A stretch of DNA of 64,000 nucleotides, taken from the NCBI RefSeq assembly GCF_019904175.1, contig NZ_CP061913.1, forward strand, positions 8,432,001-8,496,000, written 5' to 3'. The notes beneath the pieces are model-generated. The model was not told the DNA's origin. It was given only the letters and a program-made list of their open reading frames with translations, and did not search any database. The DNA comes from Dactylosporangium vinaceum. GTDB taxonomy: Bacteria > Actinomycetota > Actinomycetes > Mycobacteriales > Micromonosporaceae. A program made the translations under genes and the position numbers. Below, in pieces: positions 18,053 to 26,422 of the stretch. Numbering within the stretch: position 1 is the first letter of the stretch; every line of letters begins with the position of its first letter.

Positions 18053-18931
18053 GTGAACAGCGATCCGACGGTCGTGGTGGGTGTCGACGGCTCGCCGTCG
18101 AGCCTTGCGGCGGTGGCGTGGGCGGCGGCCGACGCTGCGCGGCGCCGGTGCCGGTTGGAGGTGGTGCACGCGTACATCTGGCCGACCGTGTATGCGCCAG
18201 TGCCCGGCCCGGTGCTCTCACCCTACGAAGACGGTGTGCGCGAAGCGGCCGAGCGAGCACTCACCGACGCCGCGGAGCACGCCCGAACGGTGTCGCCGGG
18301 GCTCGCGGTGCGCACGGACCTGCGGCTGCAGGGGCCGTCGGCGGCGCTCGTCGAGGCTTCCCGGCATGCGGTGACGGTAGTGGTCGGCAACCGCGGCCAC
18401 GGCGGCTTCACGAGCCTGCTGCTCGGCTCTGTGGGTGCCGCGCTCGCCGCCCATGCGGCCTGCCCGGTCGTCATCGTCCGGCATGACGTCCGTCCGCTCA
18501 GCGCGGAGGCGGGCCGGGTTCTCGTCGGTGTCGACGGCTCCCACGATGCCGAACTGGCCCTGCGGTTCGCGTTCGAGCAGGCGTCGTACCGCGGGGTCGG
18601 GCTGACTGCGGCGCTTGCCTATCAGTGGCCGGCGTCAAGCGGGCCGGGTGACATGTTGCCGCTGCCGTACGACCAGGACGATCTGCGGGAGGACGAGCAG
18701 CGGGCGCTGGCCGAGTCGATGGCCGGGTGGGCGGGAAGGTACCCGGACGTCGACGTGCGGCACACCCCCGTCCAGGGTCGGCCCGCCGCGGTCCTGACCG
18801 CGCTGTCGGCGGGCGCGGAGCTGCTCGTCGTCGGCAGCCGCGGTCGTGGCGGCTTCACCGGTCTGCTGCTGGGGTCGGTGAGCCAGGCGGCCATCCGTCA
18901 CGCTGCCTGCCCAGTCGCTGTGGTCCGGTAG
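18053..18931 (+). CDS. Tandem-domain universal stress protein
   Basis: 292-residue protein with two Usp domains. Each shows the opening strand and ATP loop (VVVGVDGSPSSLAA; RVLVGVDGSHDAELAL) and the nucleotide-binding G-2x-G-9x-G element (GNRGHGGFTSLLLGSVG; GSRGRGGFTGLLLGSVS). This places it with ATP-binding double-Usp proteins such as mycobacterial Rv2623, which are induced by hypoxia and nitric oxide. The GTG at 18053 has a GAGGGGG site seven bases upstream; an ATG 11 codons earlier lacks one. Its last 77 bases overlap, antisense, the next gene's 3' end. Confidence 0.93.
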   Translation: MNSDPTVVVGVDGSPSSLAAVAWAAADAARRRCRLEVVHAYIWPTVYAPVPGPVLSPYEDGVREAAERALTDAAEHARTVSPGLAVRTDLRLQGPSAALVEASRHAVTVVVGNRGHGGFTSLLLGSVGAALAAHAACPVVIVRHDVRPLSAEAGRVLVGVDGSHDAELALRFAFEQASYRGVGLTAALAYQWPASSGPGDMLPLPYDQDDLREDEQRALAESMAGWAGRYPDVDVRHTPVQGRPAAVLTALSAGAELLVVGSRGRGGFTGLLLGSVSQAAIRHAACPVAVVR

Positions 18932-19826
18932 CAGCGGTGTGCGCCGCCGTGACGGGGGCCGTGGACGCCGGCTGCCGGCGGATGATGAGCACGGGGCAGT
19001 CGGCGCGGTGCAGCAGCCGCAGCCCGACCGATCCCAGCAGCAGCCCGGCGAATCCGCCGTGACCACGGCTGCCGACGACGACGAGCCGCGCCCGCCGCGA
19101 CCTGTCGCACAGCACGTCGGCCGCGTCGCCGGCGACGCCGTGGACTTCCCATGGCACCTGCGGATGCCGCTGTCCCGCCGCCGCCACGTGGGCGGTCGCC
19201 GCTTCCCCGAGCGTCCGGCGGGTCTCGGCAGTGTCGTACAGCAGCGGCGGCAGACCGACGGCCGGCGGCCCGATCGGCGTCTCGATCGCCCGGACCGCGA
19301 CCACGTCGCAGTCCCAGCGGGCCGCCTCGATGAAGGCCGACTCCAGCGCGGCATCGGCGGACGGCGACCCGTCGACGCCGACGAGCACGCCACCGGACGG
19401 GTCCGCTCTGCCCCGCACGACCACGACCGGGCAGGTCGCGTGGGTGGCGACCTGCTGGGCGACCGAGCCGAGTACCGCGCCGACGGCCTGGTGCCGGCCG
19501 CGGGTGCCGACCACGAGCAGCTCCGCGGCGTGTCCGGCGCGGAGCAGGACCTCGGCGGGGTGCCCCAGCGCAGCCTCCGCAGTGACGTCGAGGCCCGCCG
19601 CGGCGGCCGCGGCCGCGCGAGCCGCGTCGGCCGCGAGCATCTCGGCCAGCTGCTGGGCGGTCTCGGCCAGGTCGCCGCGCGGCGCGAACACCGCCGGCAC
19701 CTGCCAGTGGTAGGCGAGCACGACCCGCAGCGACGCACCCCGCCGATGGGCGGCGAGCGCGGCCCATCGCACCGCCTCCAGCGACGGCGTCCCACCGTCC
19801 ACACCGACCACGACCTGACGGCTCAT
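18855..19826 (-). CDS. Tandem-domain universal stress protein with C-terminal extension
   Basis: 323-residue double-Usp protein. Domain 1 begins QVVVGVDGGTPSLEAVRW and ends with the GTRGRHQAVGAVLGSVA loop. Domain 2 has VLVGVDGSPSADAALE and GSRGHGGFAGLLLGSVG. After the final strand (CPVLIIRR) comes a 36-residue Pro/Gly/Thr-rich tail that no other Usp here has; it is encoded opposite the end of the plus-strand Usp gene. The ATG overlaps the stop of the upstream nitroreductase (ATGA), so the two are co-translated. A role in ATP-dependent stress or dormancy signalling is inferred from the family. Confidence 0.92.
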   Translation of the reverse strand: MSRQVVVGVDGGTPSLEAVRWAALAAHRRGASLRVVLAYHWQVPAVFAPRGDLAETAQQLAEMLAADAARAAAAAAAGLDVTAEAALGHPAEVLLRAGHAAELLVVGTRGRHQAVGAVLGSVAQQVATHATCPVVVVRGRADPSGGVLVGVDGSPSADAALESAFIEAARWDCDVVAVRAIETPIGPPAVGLPPLLYDTAETRRTLGEAATAHVAAAGQRHPQVPWEVHGVAGDAADVLCDRSRRARLVVVGSRGHGGFAGLLLGSVGLRLLHRADCPVLIIRRQPASTAPVTAAHTAATGPQRLGRQRDGWPPGSPTPAADR

Positions 19827-20806
19827 GACACGTCCTCACCGGCGTCCGGTGCCTCGGTGACGGGCTCAGCGGCGGGCCGGCGCAGGCTCGCCGGCGGCTC
19901 GGCCGTCGGCGCCACACCGAACCGCAGCACCAGCTGTGGTTGGCCGGGTGGCTGCAACAGGCTGCGGACCAGCACGCGGGCGCCGGGGATCTCGATGACG
20001 TCACTCATCGGCGAGCCCGTCAAGCCCTGCGCGGTCGCGGTCAGCCAGACCGCGCTCACCGCCTCACCGGCGACCAGCCAGTCCACCGGCTCGTCACCGG
20101 CGGTGGCCACCACCATGTAGACCGCGCCGGCGTCATCACCATCGCCGGGCGGCAACGCGGCTTCGCCGCCGAGGCCGAAGTCCCGCACCGGTACCGGCCG
20201 GGCGGCAGGCCCGGCCACCGTACCGGGTGGTACGCCGTCGCGGGCGTCCGCTCCGCGGTGCGTCCACCGGTGCAGCTCCGCGGCGGCCCGCGCGTCGTGC
20301 GCGCCGACCGTCTGCGCGCCCCGGGCGGCATAGCCCAGGTACACCACGTCCTGGTGCGGCAGCTGGTGCAGCCGCGCACCCTCGGACGCAGCGGCTGCCC
20401 GCAACCGGGACAGCACCTCGCCAGGCACCGGCACGCCGGCGGCGAACAACCGTCGGTCGGTGTGCCGCAGCTGCATGCTGCGGCACGTGTCGAGGCTCTC
20501 CGGTGTCGCGGGCCGCGCCCGGCAGTCGTGGATCCTGGCCAGCAGCGCCGGCCGGGCCCGGTCCGGGAGCCGGTCGACGGCCGGTTCGTATCCGGCGGCC
20601 GCGAGGGCGACCCGGGCGTGATGCAGCGCCGCGCCACAGCTGATGGTCATCAGCCGCCCGTGGCGGTCGACGTCCGGCAACCGCCGGTCCAGGTCGGCGT
20701 AGAGGTCGAGGACATCGTCGTGCACCTGCCAGCGCCACGGCTGGCTGTTGAGGACCGATGGGGCCAGCCCGGCGTCCCGCGCCGCCTGGTGCAGCACCGT
20801 GCTCAT
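19823..20806 (-). CDS. Acg-family nitroreductase-like flavoprotein
   Basis: 327-residue protein of the Acg/Rv3131 branch of the nitroreductase superfamily. The N-terminal APSVLNSQPWRWQVHDDVLD, the middle ISCGAALHHARVALAAAGY, the motif RHTDRRLFAAGVPVPGEVL and the C-terminal DWLVAGEAVSAVWLTATAQG are the family landmarks. In Mycobacterium tuberculosis such genes belong to the DosR dormancy regulon; Acg-type proteins bind FMN tightly but lack ordinary nitroreductase activity. An AGGAGG site lies eight bases before ATG 20806. It heads a pair with the downstream Usp gene and diverges from another Usp gene, so 20807-20998 must hold both promoters. Confidence 0.9.
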   Translation of the reverse strand: MSTVLHQAARDAGLAPSVLNSQPWRWQVHDDVLDLYADLDRRLPDVDRHGRLMTISCGAALHHARVALAAAGYEPAVDRLPDRARPALLARIHDCRARPATPESLDTCRSMQLRHTDRRLFAAGVPVPGEVLSRLRAAAASEGARLHQLPHQDVVYLGYAARGAQTVGAHDARAAAELHRWTHRGADARDGVPPGTVAGPAARPVPVRDFGLGGEAALPPGDGDDAGAVYMVVATAGDEPVDWLVAGEAVSAVWLTATAQGLTGSPMSDVIEIPGARVLVRSLLQPPGQPQLVLRFGVAPTAEPPASLRRPAAEPVTEAPDAGEDVS

Positions 20807-20998
20807 CGCGCAGTCCTCCTCAGCTCGGCTCGACGCGTGATGGGTTCCCGCGTGGGCTGCGCTGCCCGGCCGGTCGCGTTTCACGCCCGGCGCGGGACGA
20901 AATCACCTCGGCGTTCCCGCAATACGGTTTGCCGCACAACCGGATGCCGGACGCACGATGGACTGGGAACAGCGCCGCAACGGCACAGGGGGTGTGCG

Positions 20999-21898
20999 AT
21001 GGCGTACAGGTACGGGCCGGTCGTCGTCGGTGTCGACGGATCACCGGACAGTATCGGTGCCCTGCGGTGGTCCGCCGACGCCGCGTGCCGCTGGAACCGG
21101 ACCCTCATCGTCGTCACCGCGGTCAGCCACGACGACGACGAGGGCGAAGCGATCGCGGTCCGGGCCGCAGCCGAGGCCCGCCGGTGGCGGGTCGGGATCG
21201 AGACCACCGGCCGCGTGCGACGCGGCGAACCGATCGACGTCCTACGCGGTTACGCCGAAGACGCCCGGCTCGTCGTCGTCGGCGGCCGCGGCGCAGGCGG
21301 TGGCGGCGGCAGACCCCTCGGGACCGTCAGCGCGGCCCTCGGCGCCCGTGCCGATGCACCCGTGCTGATCGTCCACAACGGGAGCCGTTGGGCGGCAGCT
21401 GATGCAACCATGCCCCGGCACGGCCCGGTCGTCACCGGCTTCGACGGCTCCGACTCCGCCCGGCGCGCGCTGCGGACCGCCTTCGAGGAGGCAGCGTCAC
21501 GCTGCGGCCGCCTGGTGATCCTGCAGGCGTGGCCGCACCCGGGCCTGTGGCGGCCCGGAGATCAGCGCGGCGTCGACCTCCGCGCCGAGGAGACCGCCGT
21601 CCACCAGGCGTTGCGCGAGGCGGCAGCGCCCTGGTGCCGGGAGCATCCACTGCTGGAAGTCGAGGTCCGCGGCGAGCCGGGCGATCCCGTCCCGGCCCTC
21701 GCCGCCGCGTCGCAATGGGCGTCGCTGCTGGTCGTCGGCACGCGCTGCCCGGCTGACCGGGTGCAACCGACGAGCCCCTCCGTGGCCGCTCAGATCCTGC
21801 AGCACGCTGTCTGCCCGGTCCTCGTCGCGCACGGCCCCTGCCATGCCGCCTCGCAGCACTCGGCGCCGGCCGCGGCGGGCCGCGGATCGACGCCGTGA
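20999..21898 (+). CDS. Tandem-domain universal stress protein (degenerate second ATP loop)
   Basis: 299-residue double-Usp protein. Domain 1 is standard (VVVGVDGSPDSIGALRW; GGRGAGGGGGRPLGTVS, with an unusually Gly-rich loop). In domain 2 the opening loop is VVTGFDGSDSARRALR, and the region that should carry the G-2x-G-9x-G loop reads GTRCPADRVQPTSPSVA, so ATP binding there is probably lost. ATG 20999 follows an AGGGGG site. Transcribed away from the Acg-like/Usp pair, it likely shares the same stress control. The last 15 residues are low complexity. Confidence 0.9.
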   Translation: MAYRYGPVVVGVDGSPDSIGALRWSADAACRWNRTLIVVTAVSHDDDEGEAIAVRAAAEARRWRVGIETTGRVRRGEPIDVLRGYAEDARLVVVGGRGAGGGGGRPLGTVSAALGARADAPVLIVHNGSRWAAADATMPRHGPVVTGFDGSDSARRALRTAFEEAASRCGRLVILQAWPHPGLWRPGDQRGVDLRAEETAVHQALREAAAPWCREHPLLEVEVRGEPGDPVPALAAASQWASLLVVGTRCPADRVQPTSPSVAAQILQHAVCPVLVAHGPCHAASQHSAPAAAGRGSTP

Positions 21899-21946
21899 TG
21901 CCGGCGGACCGGACGCTGTGCGTCGCCGATCATCGGCCGGTGCTCG

Positions 21947-22153
21947 TCAGCGCGGCGGCCGGCTGCTGTGTGCCGGCTCGATCCGGCAGTCGGACCCGGG
22001 GAACAGCAGCGCCTCATGCTCGGTGTCGAGCCAGCGCACGACATATGGTGGTGTGCCGTCCTCGTGCCGCAGCGCCGTCACGACCCCGATGCGTTGATGG
22101 TCGCTGACCCGCCGGCCCTCTTCGATGATGCGGTCGCCGATGTGCGCTTTCAT
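21947..22153 (-). CDS. DUF1918 domain small protein
   Basis: 68-residue protein. The sequence MKAHIGDRIIEEGRRVSDHQ and then RIGVVTALRHEDGTPPYVVR, WLDTEHEALLFPGSD is a near-complete DUF1918 domain, an SH3-like beta barrel common in actinobacteria and often found beside stress and hypoxia genes. Its role is not known. It is read toward the end of the plus-strand Usp gene. Confidence 0.88.
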   Translation of the reverse strand: MKAHIGDRIIEEGRRVSDHQRIGVVTALRHEDGTPPYVVRWLDTEHEALLFPGSDCRIEPAHSSRPPR

Positions 22154-22319
22154 GTCTGGCCGCCTTCCGTGTCTACTGTGGCTACCGGGTAGGCCGGAGA
22201 TTCGTCTTCGGGCATCCCGGCGATCACGCTGCCCCGCATGTCACGGCCTATTCGCCGGCCGCCGGAACTCCACCTGTCGCACCACCCGAGACCTCCGCCG
22301 CGCCACGGCGTCCGGTTGT

Positions 22320-22523
22320 TCAGGTGGGTGCCAGGCCGACCTCGCGCAGCGCCTCGCGGGCCAGTTCGGCGGCGCGTCGCTGCGCTGGGGTGATCGGCTG
22401 TTGCAGCAGCAGCAGGACCGCGGTCGCCAGGGCCTCGATACGTCGTTCCATGCACGCTGTTCGCAGTGCGGTGTCGCGGGTGTCAGTGGTCGGCGCCGGT
22501 GGCGCCGGAGTGGTGGTCGGCAT
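22320..22523 (-). CDS. Small hypothetical protein next to the hydrogenase operon
   Basis: 67-residue frame with a Pro/Thr-rich start (PTTTPAPPAPTTDTRD) and an amphipathic alpha-helical second half (ERRIEALATAVLLLLQQP; AAELAREALREVGL). I recognise no family. It follows the maturation protease gene by 39 bases on the same strand and could be the last gene of the hydrogenase operon. The helical pattern and codon-position GC bias favour coding, but evidence is modest. Confidence 0.45.
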   Translation of the reverse strand: MPTTTPAPPAPTTDTRDTALRTACMERRIEALATAVLLLLQQPITPAQRRAAELAREALREVGLAPT

Positions 22524-22562
22524 CGTCGTCGCGCCTCGCTTCCCGATCTCGCGGGTTGCTCC

Positions 22563-23081
22563 TCATCCCCACTGTCCACGCCCTGACGGTGGTCGTTCAG
22601 GGTCTTTGGTCCCGCTCGCCCGGACCGCCGCCCGCGCTTCGGCGGTGACCTGCTCGGCGACCAGGCCGGCGGCCGCCTCGACAGCGGGCGACAGGTGCGT
22701 GCCGAAGCCCGTGTCGGCTGCTTCCACGGCGTACACGACCAGCCGTTCGGGAAGTCTCCCCAGCGCGGCGGCCAGGGCGATCGCTTCGCCGGGGTCGGTG
22801 GCGTGGGTGCTCGTGGCTGTGCGGTGGTCGGTCTGCAGCCATGGGACGACAAGCCGGTGGATGCGGCCCGGATGCGACGGGTCCGCGGTGATGGCGTCGA
22901 TGAGGACGGCGAGGCGGCGACGCTGCCACAGCAGGATGAGTGCGCCCGCTTCGCCGTCGCTCTCGGCGAGTGTCGCTCCGGGCAGGCCGGCGGCGCGCAG
23001 GCGGTGGATGACGGCGGAGCCGACGCCGTCGTCGCGCCGGTACGGGTTGCCGACGCCGATGATCACCACGTCGGGTCTCAT
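22563..23081 (-). CDS. [NiFe] hydrogenase maturation endopeptidase
   Basis: 172-residue protease that removes the C-terminal tail of the hydrogenase large subunit after nickel insertion. The diagnostic N-terminus is VVIIGVGNPYRRDDGVGSAV, where the GxGNPxxxDDGxG signature positions the first nickel-sensing acidic residue. LIDAITADPSHPG and the later ATSTHATDPGEAIALA also fit the HyaD/HycI-type fold. ATG 23081 overlaps the stop of its substrate's gene (ATGA), giving tight co-expression. The Ser/Pro-rich tail is probably disordered. Confidence 0.92.
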   Translation of the reverse strand: MRPDVVIIGVGNPYRRDDGVGSAVIHRLRAAGLPGATLAESDGEAGALILLWQRRRLAVLIDAITADPSHPGRIHRLVVPWLQTDHRTATSTHATDPGEAIALAAALGRLPERLVVYAVEAADTGFGTHLSPAVEAAAGLVAEQVTAEARAAVRASGTKDPERPPSGRGQWG

Positions 23082-24379
23082 CGGCGCCGCACCCTGAGGT
23101 CGAGGAAATGGGTGGCACAGGAGATGCACGGGTCGTAGTTGCGGATGGCGTGTTCACAGGCGGCGGTCAGCCCTGCGTCGTCCAGGTCGAGGCGGTCCTG
23201 GACGAGGCGGCGCAGGTCGTCCTCGATCGCCGGCTGGTTCTGCGAGGTCGGTGGGACGATCCTGGCGGTGCGGACGGCACCGTCGGCGTCGAGTTCGTAG
23301 CGGTGGAACAGCACACCGCGCGGGGCTTCGGTCGCGCCGTAGCCGGTCGCGGCGCGCGCCGGCACCGGCACGCCGGCCGGCGTCGGCGGCTCGTAGGCGT
23401 CGATGATGCGTAGGGCCTCGTCGACGGCGTAGACGAGCTCGACGGCGCGGACGATGATGCTGCGGAACGGGTTGTCGCATCGCCCGTGCAGACCGGCCGC
23501 TTCGGCGGCGCCCCGGGCCACCGATGACAGTGCCGTGTGGTTGAGCGCGTACCGGGCGAGCGGACCGGTGAGGTACCGGCCGGCGCCGGCCAGGGCCGCG
23601 TGCAGCGCCGTCGAATGCGGCGCCTGCGTCTCCACGATGTGCGACTCGAAGTCGCCGACCGCGAACGCGCGGCCGGTCGACGTGCGAGGCTCGCCGCGGT
23701 CGATCGGATACCGGCCCGGATCGGTAAGCGCAAGCAGGGTGTGATCGGTGGTGAAGTCGGGGAAGTCGAACCCGGCGACCCACTCGACGGTGGCCAGGGC
23801 GTGCTCGAGCGCGGGACGCAGTGTGTCGCGGGCCAAAGCCTGCAGATCGGCCGGTGCCGGGGCGCGGTGGAACCCGCCGACGCGGACGTTGACCGGGTGG
23901 ATGGCGCGGCCGCCGACGAGCTCGAGGATGGCGTTGCCGGCCTGTTTGAGCGCCAGGCCGCGTTCGACGGCGGTGCGGTGGTCCCGGGCCATCTCGACCA
24001 CGCCGGGGTAGCCGAGGAAGTCCGGGGCGTGCAGCAGGTAGACGTGCAGGGCGTGGCTGGCGATCCATTCGCCGCAGTACAGCAACCGCCGGAGCTCGCC
24101 GATCGCGGCGCCGACGTCGACGCCGCAGGCGTCCTCGATCGCCGCGCAGGCGCTCATCTGGTAGGCGACGGGGCAGATGCCGCAGATGCGGGCGGTGATG
24201 TCGGGTGGTTCGGTGTGGCCGCGTCCGGCGAGGAACGCCTCGAAGAACCGGGGCGGCTCGTAGATGCGCAGCTGCACGCCGGTGACCGTGCCGCCGTCGA
24301 CGCGCACGTGCAGTGCCCCTTCGCCCTCCACCCGGGCGAGGGCCGAGACGTGCAACGCGCGGTCGTGGCGGTGGCTCAC
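23078..24379 (-). CDS. hyhL: [NiFe] hydrogenase large (catalytic) subunit, group 3b-like
   Basis: 433-residue catalytic subunit holding the Ni-Fe site. The L1 motif ARICGICPVAYQMSACAAIE gives the first cysteine pair (C66, C69). The C-terminal L2 motif DPCISCATHF supplies C418 and C421, with H424 as the cleavage point, leaving a nine-residue tail (FLDLRVRRR) for the adjacent protease. RICGIC plus DPCxxC and the partner subunits point to group 3 enzymes, and the B-G-S-L gene order to group 3b, soluble NAD(P)-linked hydrogenases. The start is a GTG overlapping the small-subunit stop (GTGA). Symbol follows the usual 3b naming. Confidence 0.93.
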   Translation of the reverse strand: MSHRHDRALHVSALARVEGEGALHVRVDGGTVTGVQLRIYEPPRFFEAFLAGRGHTEPPDITARICGICPVAYQMSACAAIEDACGVDVGAAIGELRRLLYCGEWIASHALHVYLLHAPDFLGYPGVVEMARDHRTAVERGLALKQAGNAILELVGGRAIHPVNVRVGGFHRAPAPADLQALARDTLRPALEHALATVEWVAGFDFPDFTTDHTLLALTDPGRYPIDRGEPRTSTGRAFAVGDFESHIVETQAPHSTALHAALAGAGRYLTGPLARYALNHTALSSVARGAAEAAGLHGRCDNPFRSIIVRAVELVYAVDEALRIIDAYEPPTPAGVPVPARAATGYGATEAPRGVLFHRYELDADGAVRTARIVPPTSQNQPAIEDDLRRLVQDRLDLDDAGLTAACEHAIRNYDPCISCATHFLDLRVRRR

Positions 24380-25149
24380 GGCCGCTGCCCCTGTTCGGCG
24401 GCGGCCTGGAACTCCGGGCGGGCGACGTGGAAGGTACGGAAGACCCGCCCGACGTCCTGCGGTGACATGCCGTGGGCGCGCAGCGACCCGACGAGGGCGT
24501 CGGTGTTGGGTTCGGCCATCGGGCCGAAGCAGCCGTAGCAGCCACGGCTGTATGCGGGGCAGATGGCGCCGCACCCGGCCCGGGTGACCGGTCCGAGGCA
24601 GGGGGTGCCGTCGGCGACGGTGATGCATGTGGTGCCGCGGACCTTGCACTCCTGGCAGACGCTGTGCACCGGCAGGCCGGGGCGGCGCTCGGCGAGGACG
24701 GCGGCCAGCACCCCGATGAGCTGCCGGCGGTCGATGGGGCAGCCGGGCAGTTCCAGATCGACGCGGACGTGCGCCGAGATCGGCGTGGACTGTTCGAGGG
24801 TGTCGATGTACTCCGGTCGGGCGTAGACAAGCGACCGGAACGCTGCCACGTCGGCGAAGTTGCGCAGGGCCTGCACGCCGCCGGCGTTGGCGCACGCGCC
24901 GATCGTGACGAGCATCCGCGACTGCTGCCGGATGTCCTGGATGCGCGCGACGTCGGCGTCGGTGGTGACCGAGCCTTCCACCAGTGACACGTCGTAAGGG
25001 CCGGGCGCGTCCGCGCTGGAGGCCTCCAGGAAATGGGAGATGTCGAACCGCCGGGCGAGCGGCAGCAGTTCGTCTTCGCAGTCCAGCAGGGTGAGCTGGC
25101 AGCCGTCGCAGGAGGCGAACTTCCACACTGCCAAAGTCGGTCGGTCCAT
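24376..25149 (-). CDS. hyhS: [NiFe] hydrogenase small subunit, group 3b-like
   Basis: 257-residue electron-transfer subunit carrying iron-sulphur clusters. The proximal cluster ligands are visible: KFASCDGCQLTLLDCEDEL near the N-terminus, TIGACANAGGVQAL, and LELPGCPIDRRQL. The C-terminal half is cysteine-rich (VCQECKVRGTTC; CLGPVTRAGCGAICPAYSRG; CYGCFGPM), fitting further [4Fe-4S] clusters. It has no Tat signal, so the enzyme is cytoplasmic, consistent with an NAD(P)-reactive type. The ATG at 25149 overlaps the upstream stop by one base (TGATG). Confidence 0.93.
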   Translation of the reverse strand: MDRPTLAVWKFASCDGCQLTLLDCEDELLPLARRFDISHFLEASSADAPGPYDVSLVEGSVTTDADVARIQDIRQQSRMLVTIGACANAGGVQALRNFADVAAFRSLVYARPEYIDTLEQSTPISAHVRVDLELPGCPIDRRQLIGVLAAVLAERRPGLPVHSVCQECKVRGTTCITVADGTPCLGPVTRAGCGAICPAYSRGCYGCFGPMAEPNTDALVGSLRAHGMSPQDVGRVFRTFHVARPEFQAAAEQGQRP

Positions 25150-25964
25150 CACAGCTCCCTGATCGCCAGCAGCGGCAGCGCACGGTCGCAGCGGGCGACC
25201 GGCCCGTCCCGGCACAGCAGCAGCGGCCCGAGCTGGCAATGTCCGCAGTGCCCGGTCCCACAGTGCATGTTGCGTTCCAACGACAGCCACACCCGGTCCG
25301 GGGCAACGCCACGCCGGAGGAGGTCGCGGGCGGCGAACCGCATCATCACCTCCGGCCCGCACAGGTAGCCGGCGGTCCGGGCCGGGTCGGTGCGCAGGCC
25401 GTCGTAGAGTGCGGTGACCACGCCGACGCGGCCTGTCCAGTCGGCGGCGGCACGGTCAACAGTCGCGAGCACGTCAATATCCGCGGCGCGCCAGGTGTCG
25501 TACTCGTCGGGATAGAGCAGCCCGTCGGGGGTTCGGGCGCCGATGAGGACCGCGACCCGGCGGTAGCGTGCGCGGTCGGCGGCGGCGTAGCGGATCAGCG
25601 GCCGCAGCGGTGCCAGGCCCAGCCCGCCGGCCACCACGACGAGATCGGCGCCGACCCGGGCCGGCAGTGGCCAGCCCTGCCCGTACGGGCCGCGGACGCC
25701 GAGCATCCGACCGGGCTGCAAGGCGTGCAGCGCTGCGCTTGTCGCGCCGACGGCCCGAACCGTGTGCAGGAGGCCGGCCGGGCCGTACCGGCCGGAAACC
25801 GAGATCGGCACCTCACCGACGCCGAACGCGTACAGCATCGCGAACTGGCCGGGACGGAACACCGGCAGCGGCCGGTCAACCGGTTCCAGGGCGAGGGTGA
25901 CGGTGTCGGCGGTCTCGGCAAACCGATCCATGACCCGGTACCGGGCCGGGGTCATCGTGCTCAT
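25149..25964 (-). CDS. hyhG: Hydrogenase FAD/NAD(P)-binding subunit (HyhG/HydG-like ferredoxin-NADP reductase fold)
   Basis: 271-residue diaphorase subunit that exchanges electrons between NAD(P)H and the clusters of the small subunit. FAD binding: VFRPGQFAMLYAFGVGEVPI. NAD(P) binding: VVVAGGLGLAPLRPLIRY and GYLCGPEVMM. The C-terminal cysteine motif RNMHCGTGHCGHCQLGPLLL with a further cysteine in LCRDGP binds the [2Fe-2S] cluster as in dihydroorotate dehydrogenase electron-transfer subunits and sulfhydrogenase gamma. The start chosen overlaps the preceding cNMP-domain gene (ATGA); a second ATG lies three codons in. Coenzyme preference, NADP or NAD, is not readable here. Confidence 0.92.
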   Translation of the reverse strand: MSTMTPARYRVMDRFAETADTVTLALEPVDRPLPVFRPGQFAMLYAFGVGEVPISVSGRYGPAGLLHTVRAVGATSAALHALQPGRMLGVRGPYGQGWPLPARVGADLVVVAGGLGLAPLRPLIRYAAADRARYRRVAVLIGARTPDGLLYPDEYDTWRAADIDVLATVDRAAADWTGRVGVVTALYDGLRTDPARTAGYLCGPEVMMRFAARDLLRRGVAPDRVWLSLERNMHCGTGHCGHCQLGPLLLCRDGPVARCDRALPLLAIREL

Positions 25965-26422
25965 GCCGGTTCGCGGTACAGGTCCAGCAGCCGCATCCGG
26001 GTGGCCTGCATGCGGTCCACGACAACGGCCGTGAACCGCCGGGTCAGCTCGTAGCCGAAGGCCGGATCGGCATCGCACAATCCCCGCACGCCCGGCCCGG
26101 CCAGGGCGATGGCCAGGACCGGACCGAGGGTGACCGCGCCGAAATGCCACCGGTACGGCGGGAACAGCCAGGACCAGCCCTGCACCGAGCCGGGGCCGAG
26201 GGTCTCGACGATGACGTCGCCACGGCCGGGCAGCCTGGTGTCGAGGTTCACGTACCCGTCACGGATGAGCCACCAGCGGTCGGCCCGGCCGTGCTCCTCG
26301 AAGACCCTCGTGCCGGCCGGCAACGGGACCCGGCGGGCCCAGTGCGACAGCCGTTCCACGTACGCCGGCGGCAACCCGGTCAGGAACGGGTGCGCCACCA
26401 TCAGGTCGTAGGTGCTGCTCAT
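25961..26422 (-). CDS. Cyclic-nucleotide-binding-domain (Crp-like) protein without DNA-binding domain
   Basis: 153-residue protein that is only a cNMP-binding beta barrel. Landmarks: HPFLTGLPPAYVERLSHWAR, AGTRVFEEHGRADRWWLIRD, GYVNLDTRLPGRGDVIVETL, GPGSVQGWSWLFPPYRWHF, followed by a dimerisation-like helix (ELTRRFTAVVVDRMQATR). No helix-turn-helix follows, so it is not a Crp repressor/activator. The canonical phosphate-binding GE..AL..R is absent (FPPYRWHFGAV occupies that place). It overlaps both neighbouring hydrogenase subunit genes by four bases, so it is made with the enzyme and probably acts on it. Confidence 0.85.
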   Translation of the reverse strand: MSSTYDLMVAHPFLTGLPPAYVERLSHWARRVPLPAGTRVFEEHGRADRWWLIRDGYVNLDTRLPGRGDVIVETLGPGSVQGWSWLFPPYRWHFGAVTLGPVLAIALAGPGVRGLCDADPAFGYELTRRFTAVVVDRMQATRMRLLDLYREPA

